This document shows positions 35,925-46,300 of a stretch of 64,000 nt of DNA, piece by piece (the first letter of the stretch is position 1; each line of letters starts with the position of its first letter). Source of the DNA: Quillaja saponaria (taxonomy: Eukaryota; Streptophyta; Magnoliopsida; Fabales; Quillajaceae); contig CM055607.1 in NCBI GenBank assembly GCA_029379385.1, positions 13,826,001 to 13,890,000 of the forward strand. The letters run 5' to 3'. The translations under genes were made by a program, and so were the position numbers. A model generated the notes under the pieces. That model saw only the letters and a list, made by a program, of their open reading frames with translations, was not told the DNA's origin and ran no database searches.

Positions 35925-37569
35925 TTGAAGGTCCAAGTTTGATAATGAAAGATATTGCAATTATATGTTACATTAACGGTGAAATTCGTAATGGCCCGAA
36001 CAAACTTGAATACAACTCCGGTACCATTAAGTGTATTCATGTACCCATGCATATCAAATATGCACAGTTTCATGATCGTCTGTGTAAGTGTTTAAAAGTT
36101 GATAGAAAAATATAGTACTTGACTATCATTTGTCAATATCCAATTATCATGAATAATTCAATTTGCTACAATCCAGTTGCAATATGTAACGATGATGACT
36201 TGTACACCATGTTATAGCATGCCAGTGTACAAGGCTCTAGATTCACCATGGAGATTTATTTACAGAAGCACACACTTCATGATACAGTTCAGGATGTGTC
36301 ACTGTCTTGTGTTCTTATTCCAGTTGCACTCGACCATGTTCTTGAAAACATAATCTTGTAAACCCAGTCAATGATGGTTGATAATAGGGCGCCTTGGTCA
36401 TGACAATACGATTAGCATGAGTTGCTAAGTTCTCATGTTGTAGGAGAAGCATCATCATCTCTTAGGCCTGACTCATTGATGAATTCCTCAGAAGCGCCTG
36501 GCTCTAATGATTCTGTTGGTGTTGGACATGAACATAACGAGCGTACATGATATGAATTGCTAGAATGAACCTTATGGGTATCAATGTTTTTGCATTAGGT
36601 ACATCACAAGCAATTTTCAAAAGACCCACAAGAATATGAAGGCAAAAAATCTCCTGATCCATACTAACAAGTCAAGCTTAAAAGTGTAAGTTAGATAAAT
36701 ATTTCAAAAAGTTTGTCCGCATAGACTCTGCGTACATGATATGAATTGCTAGAATTCCGGTCGAGTAGTTGGCATTGGCACATGAAGGAGGTCACCGCTT
36801 TGACTTCACAACCATGAACTTGGAGGAGTGCATGAACAATGTCTTTAAAAGAGCATGGCAACTCCTGATCATTGCGCTGGTACGGTTGACATTTTACCAG
36901 TATGTTCATTATTTCGTGGAACATTGAGCTGAGATTAATGCTTAGCAGAATGCTGGCAATCAATACACAATTGTTATGATAGAGAAAATCAAAAATTAGG
37001 CAAAGAGAGCAGGTGGACAAAAGCTTATACAATTTCATACCAGTTTGGGGATACTTGAAATAAAGGCCTAATTTTGTGGGTGTCAGTCCCGTAAGGGCAG
37101 AAACTAGCACACTGTGGCTTTAAATGAAAGAACGTGCTCTGCAACAAAGCCTACCAATATTTGATCTCATGATCACATGTTATAGTAGCTTGTGCAAGCA
37201 TACACCTGAACTATAATAACTTTATTGGGGAGTGGTATAAACTGTGAAATTAGGAGGGAACTATAATAACTTTATTGGGGAGTGGTATAAACTGTGAAAT
37301 TAGGAGCTTGTATATACTTCATAATTCAAGCTAATGATGCACGATGATTATTGGATAGAATACCAATTCTCCTAAGTACTTCCCGACATGTCCAAATTGC
37401 AAAAGAAGGGTAGGCTGAAAACTTCACGCATTCCTAATGAGATGGACATTAGAGAATCAATGAGGCTACAAAGGTGTGATTATGTAGGTAGGAGGGACAC
37501 AATCATAAAAAATGTCCTAACAATGAGCAATGTTAAACCAAAACTTTCCCAATCGCATTATTTACCTTA
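35925..37569 (+). pseudogene. MuDR-type transposase remnant of MULE-2
   Basis: The plus strand reads FEGPSLIMKDIAIICYINGE and then matches the MULE-1 N-terminal block through YAQFHDRLCKCLKVDRK and LTIICQYP, with stops. The acidic linker and everything up to the catalytic core are lost or scrambled. The reading resumes at about 36700 with FKKFVRIDSAYM and LALAHEGGHRFDFTTMNLEE. The same in-frame TAG after EINA is present. The SWIM finger is damaged, and the end retains RRDTI-type sequence after CDYVG. A 50-bp tandem duplication (37208-37306) adds further breakage. Same family as MULE-1, clearly non-functional. Confidence 0.85.
37208..37306. repeat. 50-bp tandem duplication within the MULE-2 transposase
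   Basis: The unit starting GAACTATAATAACTTTATTG is repeated with period 50 at 37208 and 37258, virtually identical, so recent compared with the surrounding decay. It duplicates the segment after the SWIM finger (YNNFIGEW-like). Confidence 0.9.
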
Positions 37570-37576
37570 ATGTAAA

Positions 37577-37783
37577 GGGAAGAGTCTTCTCTATTTATGT
37601 TTTATTTAATGATTCTTTAATTTAGTTTTGCTTGTAAACTGGAAGTTTGTTTCCAGATTTTGATTATGCGAGGTTTAGATATTATTTCCCCTTATCTTTT
37701 GTTATTTTTTTTTCATATTAATAGATAGGTAGGGGTTAGCCAAACCCTCCACCACTTCAAAGTGGAATTTATCATTAATAAAA
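37577..37783 (+). terminator. 3' module after the MULE-2 transposase
   Basis: Starts GGGAAGAGTCTTCTC, runs through TATTTATGTTTT, and ends with two hairpin-capable motifs: TAGGGGTTAGCCAAACCCT and CCACTTCAAAGTGG (37752-37765). Closely similar to 40150-40342 after the PMD gene. Confidence 0.55.
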
Positions 37784-37942
37784 ATTACCTTAGTCTTTTC
37801 TCATAACATAAAATCATAACTTTATTTGACTTGTAGTTTGCGTATTGTGATTGTTTGTTTGTGATGCCATTCATTGTCGTGTATGCATATTAATTTTAAT
37901 GTTGAAGTTGATTTTTTTTTCTTTTTTTGGTTATGCAAATTC

Positions 37943-40038
37943 ATGGATCCTGTATTCCCAATAGACTATTCAGTCCTTCACCACCACGATAGGCATCGAT
38001 CAGTTAGAGTTTTCAAGGATTACCAGGTCTGTAAATAATCAATAGACTATCTTCAATTTGTCAATATCTTTTTGTTATAGAAAAAAAATTTACTAAAATT
38101 TGATAAAATTTCAGAGTGAGGAATATAACCTGAAATGGCATTGGAGGGAAGCGGTGTTGGAGCGACGTGGTCTTAATGATATTAATCCTCGTATATGGGA
38201 TTATATGACTCGGGCATGTTTTGGTAATGTGATGAGGGTATGGTTCATTTCGCTTGGTTGCAGCTTGTGCTAGCTTTGGTCGAGAGATGGAGACCTGAGA
38301 CTCATAGATTTCATCTGTCTCACGGAGAGGTCACGATCACTCTACAGGATGTTAGTATCCTCTTTGGTCTACCTGTGTACATGGAGGCTGTTTCTGGTAC
38401 AGTTCATAGCAACGTCAAGAGTGATTGTGAGCGAATATTGGGAGTTGTTCCCATTGCAAGAGCTGTTAAGGATATAATACATTGAACATGACCTGGTTAG
38501 GAAGGACATTTGAGAATTTCCCCGATGACGGCGATGATATTACAGTGCAGAGATATGTACGTACTGATATATTACAACTAATGGGTGGAATGTTATTCAC
38601 CACTAAGACGAGTTCTCATGTGCACATTTGTTTCTTATCTCAGCTGGAAAATCTGGATGCCGAGGGACAGTACAACTGGCGCAATGCTTCACTAAGGTAA
38701 TTGTAGAGAGAGATGTGTAAAGCCACTCATCTATATACTTCCAAAGTTGTTTGACCTTTAATATTTCTGCAGGTATGGGCATGAGAAAAGGTAGGCATAG
38801 GAAAGACTACCAGTTCTCACGCCGAGGATGAAGGCATAAATTCAGTGGGATGATCTTTATCCTTTAGGTGCAAGGTACATTAATTTATTGATTTCATGTC
38901 TTTGCTTATATTGTGAGAGCATTAATGTCTTGTAATTGATTTTTTAATTACTTGCAAGTGGAGAATAGACTTCTAAGTAACCGGTATAGGCCACTATGTC
39001 GTGTCTTAGTATAGGGAGATACTGGACAGGAAGTCAGCAGAGCAAGTAACTTGAAGTTTATATTATATACATTTACCATTTAACATATTCATGTTGCAAT
39101 GCTTTATTTATTAAAACATTGACATTGTCTTTTGTTTGCAGTTTATATCGTTACCTTACATTGCTGATGAGCTGATGGACCTGATACTTGCTTATTGTTA
39201 TCGAATCCAACATATTTGGGATGCTAAGGTACCCTTAATATATTTCATATCGTGGAATACCACAAGAAAGACAGGGTCATGCATCAGTTTGGCTAATTGC
39301 AACCGATACCAGAAGACCATGCAGACACAAAGGCTGATAATAAATTGCACAAATTTGATCTTCTGGGATAGAGGGGTGACAGATTACCATCTGGTACATG
39401 CTAACCACATAGCCTTTTGGGGTATGAGAGACCAGATGGTTCAGATATGAGAAATATTATATGAGGTTGCATATGATCATGCTGCTCATACGCACGGGTA
39501 TAAAGAATGGTATGAATATATCAGTAGGAGATATCTGACACCACTTGCTCTTCTCGATGCAGCTCAAACTCCAGCTCCTTCTTATTTTGATCATTTGGTA
39601 GCATCATCTACGTCATCACAACGTCACATGCGACGTACTAGGACTAAGGTCCCTGGACCGTTGTGTTTTATAAGCATGTTGATGCCGATGTCGGACCATC
39701 AACTATGTATGTTTCGTCACCATAACATATGTTTCCACCTTCATATGTGGCCAACACTTCAAATATGTATTAGCTGTTTATGTCAGAGTTTGCATACCAA
39801 TCATCTAAGTTTTTTAACTCGCCAATATTGCAGGTGTCATACTTTTAGTATGGAAGTACACCGGCCTTATATAACCTTGGGTATGGATTTGGAGACGTAA
39901 GTGGCCAAAGGACTTGGCAGTCATGATGACATACCTCAAGGTGAAGACCTTGGTGATAGAGCAAATATACCACCTAGGCAGAATTCGACAAGGAGGAGGA
40001 GACTGCCCCCTTGTGGTACAAGGGATCATTTTTTGTAG
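37943..40038 (+). pseudogene. Plant mobile domain (PMD, MAIN-like) gene of MULE-2, decayed
   Basis: Opens MDPVFPIDYSVLHHHDRHRS, parallel to the MULE-1 start. A second block from 38113 includes YNLKWHWREAVLERRGLNDI. A frameshift in the VWFISLG region is followed by an open stretch at 38240-38485 (ALVERWRPETHRFHLSHGEV, LQDVSILFGLPVYME). Then come WLGRTFENFPDDGDDI, the exon opening QFISLPYIADELMDLILAYC at 39136, and a tail with DDIPQGEDLGDR and RRRRLPPCGT. Intron positions look the same as in MULE-1. Its lesions differ from those in MULE-1. Confidence 0.85.
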
Positions 40039-40149
40039 ACCTAGATAGGTCGAAGTCCCTATTTAAGTTTTAATCTTTTATTGTTTGTAAATGGAAGAGT
40101 CTATTTTTGTTTTAATTTAGTGTTTCTTAAATTTAGTGTTGTCTCTAGT

Positions 40150-40342
40150 GGAAAGAGTCTTCCCTATTTATGTTTTAATTTGGTTTTGTATATAAACTGA
40201 AAATTTGTTTACAGTTTTTTATAAAGCAGGGTTTAAGCATTATGTTCTCCTCATCTTATGTGAAAATTTTCCATTTTAATCAACAAGTAGGGGTCTGCGA
40301 AACCCCCTACCACTTCAAGGTGGAATTTATCAATTAAAAAAT
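40150..40342 (+). terminator. 3' module after the MULE-2 PMD gene
   Basis: A second copy of the module at 37577-37783, with GTAGGGGTCTGCGAAACCCC (from 40288) and CCACTTCAAGGTGG (40310-40323). The MULE-1 equivalent is at 21491-21640 on the minus strand. Confidence 0.55.
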
Positions 40343-40730
40343 AAATTGTCCACTAATAATTATAATCTTAAATACTGAAATTATTGCTTAAATCTTTAAG
40401 TATTATCTTAATAAACAGACATGCTGGCATTACTTTACAATAAAACATGTATTCATTTCATGAAGTGACTACTTGTTTACGCATTTTAACTTTATAAAGC
40501 ATTTCAACAGTAAATAAACAGGTTGACATTACTTTACATATTAACAGAAATGCTGACATTACTTTACACTCACGCATGTAATCTTTCATTACTTCAATAT
40601 ATATTGAAGTAACATTATTATGACAATAACAATAAATATTTAATTATAAAAAGGGTTTCAAAATCAAAAGAGTTGAAAGCATCAAACAACAATTTCTTAC
40701 AAAAAACTCACACTTGATAACAAGAAAAAA

Positions 40731-41362
40731 TGTCGAGATAACCCTACTCACATTGTGGCTGTCATGGACATTGTGGTGGTCACAGATCTTCAACTAGAAT
40801 TAGACTTGAGCCATTAAGGCTGAGACAACGTTTTTATTGTGTGGACAAGTATACTGATCTAAATAAGGTCACATGATATGGATCAAAAAGAGAGTTTAAA
40901 TGCATCCTTATCTATTCTACAAATAGTCAGAGTATTGTCGATCATATAATGGTCAAACCAGTTACTAATACTCCCTAAGAAAATTGGGTAGTTTGGGCAA
41001 GAGAACCTGAGTACATTTGATGGTGGAGATAAGGTGGGAGATGGAATCATATTGTAGATTACACAAGCTGTCAGTCCCAAAAATAATCTCGGCTACTTTA
41101 CCTCATTTAACACAATGTGAAATAACTAAGGTTATTGAAAGAGTAAAGTGCGAAATTAACTAGATGAATGAAAGACTAGATAAGTACCATGCTAGCATAA
41201 GATGGCTGCTCGCCAAGACGAGTTAAGAACTTTGACCATGATAGAAGCTGAAATTAATGCTCAATATAAGAGCGATGATGACCTACTGATTATACTGATA
41301 GTGATTGTGATGATACTTTCGTTCAAAATTGTCTCCCATCGTATTTGCCAGCATGTTGCTAA
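40731..41362 (+). pseudogene. Third MULE-2 ORF, unknown; possible GRF-type zinc finger at its N-terminus
   Basis: Read from ATG 40731, with an early stop, it gives a Cys/His/Gly-rich start (HCGCHGHCGGHRSSTRIRLE) followed by RQRFYCVDKYTD. The spacing is reminiscent of GRF zinc fingers (CxCG...RRFYxC). Downstream ENWVVWAREPEY, a KxERVK-type helix and TDSDCDDTFVQN match the MULE-1 copy at 21300-20841. Many stops. GRF is a guess from pattern only; conservation between two diverged elements is the solid observation. Confidence 0.5.
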
Positions 41363-43032
41363 ATAAAGACACATATTTCTTTCATTATCGCCAATATGTG
41401 GCAAGTTTGTTTTTAATAAATTATAAGTATTCATAATATGTACTTGATTAATTTTTCAAAATATTTAATTTTTTTACTTTTTAGTGGGACCATTTCAAGT
41501 CAGTTTAAAATTTTTATGGAAATCATAGTTTTAAAATAAATTTATAAAATTTTTATTACCAAAAAAGTTTATAAATTCTTATGTAATATATTTTTAAGTG
41601 TTATAGAGGTAACATCCCCTAAATATAAAAATTACTACATTATAATTTTTAACTTTATAATATATCTTAGAAATCATTTTAATTTTTATAGTTTCAAAAA
41701 TTAAAATTAACTACTGACGGTTTTAAAATCGAGTCAATATGGCATATGTCGTCATCTTTTGTCTGATAATTTACTACTCATTACATGGTTATATAAAATA
41801 AAGTAATTAATTTTTTATTAATCTTTAATTTCATACCAAACATGATTAATATCTAAGAGGTTAAAATATAACTTCACATTCATTATAGGAACCAAACACA
41901 ATTAAGCTTAATATTTTCATCATTCTTGTCAAAAAAATTATTTTCATCCTTAAAATATGCTTCATGAAACTATTACCATGAACACTTAGGAAAAACCCAT
42001 CAAATGGATCATTTTCTAAAATGTAAATTTAAAATTGACCACTTTTAAAACTAAAATTGGAAATGGACCAAAATTGGTATTTCATGGGTTGAACCAGTGA
42101 AGTGTGTTAACTCACCCTGCCACATTTTCAGGCCTAGCAAAAAAAAAAAAAAAAAAAAAGAAGTAACTTTTGGGTCGAACATATGAAGTTACTGTTCATT
42201 TATTTCTTTTTAAAATTTCTTCCTTGTAATATTTTTTTTTCCTTGTCCAAGAAAAGAATATATATATATATATAAAATAGCAACTAAATTTACCTCTACA
42301 AAAAAAATAAAATGAATTGGCTTGAAATTGTTGAATAATAAATAACAAAAAAATATTATAAAAATAATAAATAACAAAGAAATATTATAAAAAATCTAGT
42401 ACTTAAAATGATTGAATATCTACAATTATTGTTCATAGAAATACAAGTTAAAAGGCTTAAAACACTCAACCTTAGCTATAGATATTACAATAATTATTAG
42501 TATGAAAGCACTGCAAGCAGTGTTAATTTCATAAATTATCATATAACATGGGTTTACGAAAATATCATTAAGAATAGAAATTATCACATACTCAAGCCTA
42601 GGAAAAAAAGAAGTAACTTTTGGGTTGAATCTATGAGGTTACTGTCTATTTATTTATCTTTTAAATTTCTTCCTTGTATTTTTTTTTTCTTGTCCAGTAG
42701 AAGAAAAAAAAAATATAATAGCAACTAAATTTACCTCTGCAAAAAAATAAAATAAAAATGAACTGGCTTGAAATTATTGAACAAAGAAATAACAAAAAAA
42801 TATTATAAAATATCTACTATTATTGTTCATAGAAATACAATTAAAAGACTTAATATATTCAATCTTCAGCCATTCGAAGGCCATAAATAATATAATAACT
42901 ATATATATATAAAAATATTACAAATACTGTTAATTTTATAAATTATCATATAATATGGGTTTACAAAAATATCATTAAAATCAATATTTGTAAATCCAAA
43001 TTCTAGATTAAAAATTCTACACGGCCAGCGTA
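41363..43032. other. AT-rich tail of MULE-2
   Basis: Non-coding. Contains an internal direct repeat: AAAAAAGAAGTAACTTTTGG is near 42153 and 42605, and similar text follows for ~350 bp in each copy (about 42150-42560 and 42600-43000). This inner duplication lengthens MULE-2 relative to MULE-1. Confidence 0.6.
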
Positions 43033-43151
43033 GAATTTGGGGTGACATGACAGGGAGACTCCGAATTTTGAAAATTCCGATCCATCACTTATTCCATTCT
43101 TATTATTATGTTTTATAACCTACCATTTTGAGTATAAGTTTCCAAAAATCC
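43033..43151. repeat. MULE-2 right terminal inverted repeat
   Basis: About 119 bp, inverse of the left end; contains GGGGTGACATGACAGGGAG and CCGAATTTTGAAAATTCCG. The GCTGGCC and CATGTCACCCC landmarks are also in the MULE-1 TIRs, tying the two elements into one family. Confidence 0.85.
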
Positions 43152-43334
43152 GAAAATTCAACCTCTGTCACCATCGAATAAAGGTTGAAGAACCATATCC
43201 TCTCGTTTGTTAACTTTTCATTTTTTTTTTTCGTTGTGAGCCCCACTTCCATTTTCGTTTGCAAAATCCCCTATACGAATCATGAGTCACGAATTAGCAG
43301 TGCGCATACTACCCTATGCATCAATGAGCCGGCG
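43152..43334 (+). promoter_or_regulatory. Remaining native upstream region of SULTR4
   Basis: Only about 175 bp of non-MULE DNA separates the MULE-2 target duplication (43152-43160) from the SULTR4 ATG. An open reading frame without ATG runs through it in the SULTR4 frame, so this is probably 5' leader. Any core promoter must lie here or in the MULE-2 right end. Confidence 0.5.
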
Positions 43335-46300
43335 ATGCGCATGGAGATAACGTACGCATCTCCAACCTGCTTCGACCTTACCGACTTGAGTTCCATGCCT
43401 ACTTCGGCGACGACGACCCGACCCGTCAAGATTATACCTTTGCAGCATCCCACTGTTACTTCGTTGTCGTCTTCTAGTTCTTCTTATCTTAGTGCTCTGT
43501 TCTCTAGGTGGGTAGAGAAGCTCCAACGAATGACTAGGATCGAATGGATCGAGCTCTTCCTCCCTTGTTACCGTTGGATTAGAACCTACAAATGGAGCCA
43601 GTATTTTCAGGTCGATCTTTTGGCGGGCACCACCGTCGGTGTCATGCTTGTTCCTCAGGTGCAAACCACTCTACTGTACCTTTTTACTGGCTCCATGAAA
43701 GGAAGAGTAATTTGAGTTTGTTAATTTGACGTTGTTTTTGGTTATTATAAGACTGACTTCTTAGCTAAGGTCTTTGGTTTTGGTTTTTTCTTTTCCTGGG
43801 TTGTCTTACTTGTCTTATCATTTTTCGTTGTAATGGAAAGGACTCTTAGTTTCAAGTATGACTTCTATGAACTAATTATTAGTAAAAGAATTTATCGTCA
43901 TGGGTTCGAAAAGATTAACTACTTATACTGTTTTTTCTTTTCTTATGTATTGAACAATGAGTTTTGATGTTAACAATATTGTTTCTCTCACTTTCTTGCA
44001 TTTTCTCTGCTACCAAACTGAGCGTTTTATATGTTTTCACCTATTTGAAGGATTTGCCTGTACTTGTGCTGTTGGCCTGTTATAAATTTCACTGCGGATG
44101 ATTTTATTTATTTATTTTTTATTTTTATAATTCAAGATCATACATATTTGTTGTTAATAGTAAGTTAAGTTTGTCTGTTTCTGTAAATAATTTATTTAAT
44201 TAGTCACAACAATGAAATCCAAGCCATTACTGTTTACTATTGTTAGAAAATAATTACTATTCCTCAAAAATTCGTTGTGCAGATTGATGAGTTTGGTTAG
44301 TTGTATTAAATAGTCTGTCCATTTTCTTTGATTAGCTATTGATGATGTGATATTTTGTTTTATTCCAGACCAGTAGTTGAGTTTCCCTGGTAACTTTAAA
44401 GGCAGTCAAGTTTAGAGATGAAATATTGTTTTCTGCTTGTTTGATTCGAATGTGGTGAGCACTTGGATGACTAATTCTTGGTTGGGCTTCTTCATTAGAC
44501 AATCTTTATATATTTTTGAATAGTAGAATGGTGTCTGATGTTTCAGTTTCTTGAAGTCCCTTTACTGGACACATCTAATTTGATATTGTTGCCTTTCTTC
44601 GAGTGCATGATCTCATTAGAAATCTCATTTACGTTTTGTGTGAGCAGAGTTTTACTCTTCTTTTTCTTTGTTTTTCTATACACCAGGCCATGTCTTACGC
44701 GAAATTAGCTGGGCTTCAACCAATATATGGACTTTGTAAGTTTGCCAGTTGCCACTGTACTTTCATGTTGATTAGCCGTCTAGACTACTTGTATAAATAA
44801 GAAAGATCATCATGGCCTACTTTTACTACTTTTTAATAATTTAACATTGTAGCTCTTTGTCATGCTAAAGTTATGACATTCTGGTTTTTGATCTTTATTT
44901 GGGCTTTCCTATACTCGTAATTCAATCCAGGAGAAAATTTCTACGATTTGCATACTCAAATTTCTTATGCAAACCCGTTTAGCTACTTTGTGAGTTTGCT
45001 CTGTGCAAAAAAAGAAGAAAATTAAGGAGCGAAAGAAACTTGGTTGTGAGTTCTAAATGTCAGTTCTTATAATTGGTCCATTGGTGTCATGCGTCATGAA
45101 CCAATTATGATATAATAGTGGGATTTTTTACTCGTTAGTTGCTATCTAGTTGTTAGTATGCAGTCACTTCAATCTTATCTATGTTCTTTGCATAAATATA
45201 TTTCTTCCTCGACTCATTTCTAAGCCGGATCTGTTTTTCAACTCTAAAATTGTTATTTGATCTTCAAGTGCAGATTCTGGTTTTGTGCCTCTATTTGTGT
45301 ATACAATTTTTGGGTCATCTCGCCAGCTTGCTGTTGGTCCAGTAGCATTGGTTTCTCTCTTGGTCTCTAATGTGCTAAGTGGCATTGTTGATTCATCTGA
45401 TGAGTTATACACAGAGCTAGCAATATTATTGGCACTTATGGTTGGGATTATGGAATGCATAATGGGACTCATGAGGTACTACTTATGCTGATCCTTCTCC
45501 TGATAGATTATAGGTTGAGCATGTTTGTGAATTTGTAGACCCATGACCAAGCATTTGATTGCCTTGTGCCTTCTCTTCATGCACTGGTAAGGTTTGATCT
45601 AATGTTCCAACCATACTAATAGATAATGGTCTAGGAATTATTAACTGTTACTTAAGTGGGTCAATATATGCAGTCTAGATAACTTATAAATTGCACTTAA
45701 CCACTCACCTACCGGATATATGGATCTGTTCTTTGGTTTTCCAGGCTTGGATGGCTGATTCGTTTCATAAGCCACACAGTGATTTCTGGCTTTACAACTG
45801 CTTCAGCTATTGTGATTGCCTTATCTCAAGCAAAATACTTTTTAGGGTATGATCTAGAGCGAAGTAGCAAAATTGTGCCTTTGGTTATGAGTATAATAGT
45901 TGGAGCAGAAAAGGTATGTTTTGCAATTCTTGGCGCTTTGATTGATTTTACATGTTACTTTTGTTTTTATTACTTTTCTGATATAGAGCGAAGTAGCAAA
46001 ATTGTGCCTTTGGTCATGAGTTATAATTTTGGAAACTATAACTACATATGTAATGTCTAGGAAGGCTGCCCGAAATTTGTAACCATAAACAACTTTGCAT
46101 CCAGGGAGATATGATGTGGTTTTTCAGTTTACAGTTCTAATCTAACTCAAACGATCTTCACATCTTGTTTTGGAGTTTGGGAGATGAATATTTTTTTGTT
46201 AAAAATCTAATTAGAGCATATACATATGAAGCAATGTAAAATAAAAAGGCAGCAATGAGGCTTTGGATCCTTCTAATTGCAATTTGTAGTTTACTGGTTA

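Larger units (their letters stand above)
33204..43151 (+). mobile_element. MULE-2: second, more decayed MuDR-type element with the same three-gene cassette
   Basis: 9.95 kb bounded by the 9-bp duplication GAAAATTCA (33195-33203 and 43152-43160). The ends are inverted repeats (GAATTTTTGGAC at left; GGATTTTTGGAA read inward from the right). Genes are on the plus strand: transposase (about 35925-37569), PMD gene (37943-40038), third ORF (about 40731-41362). Gene order, TIR motifs and intergenic modules match MULE-1, but nearly every exon has stops, so it is the older copy. It ends 183 bp before the SULTR4 ATG. Confidence 0.9.

Noticed and set aside
33174..43182. AATAAAG as MULE-2 target duplication
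   Set aside because: It would place the ends in sequence without TIR similarity; GAAAATTCA abuts the matching TIR tips and has the right length of 9 bp.
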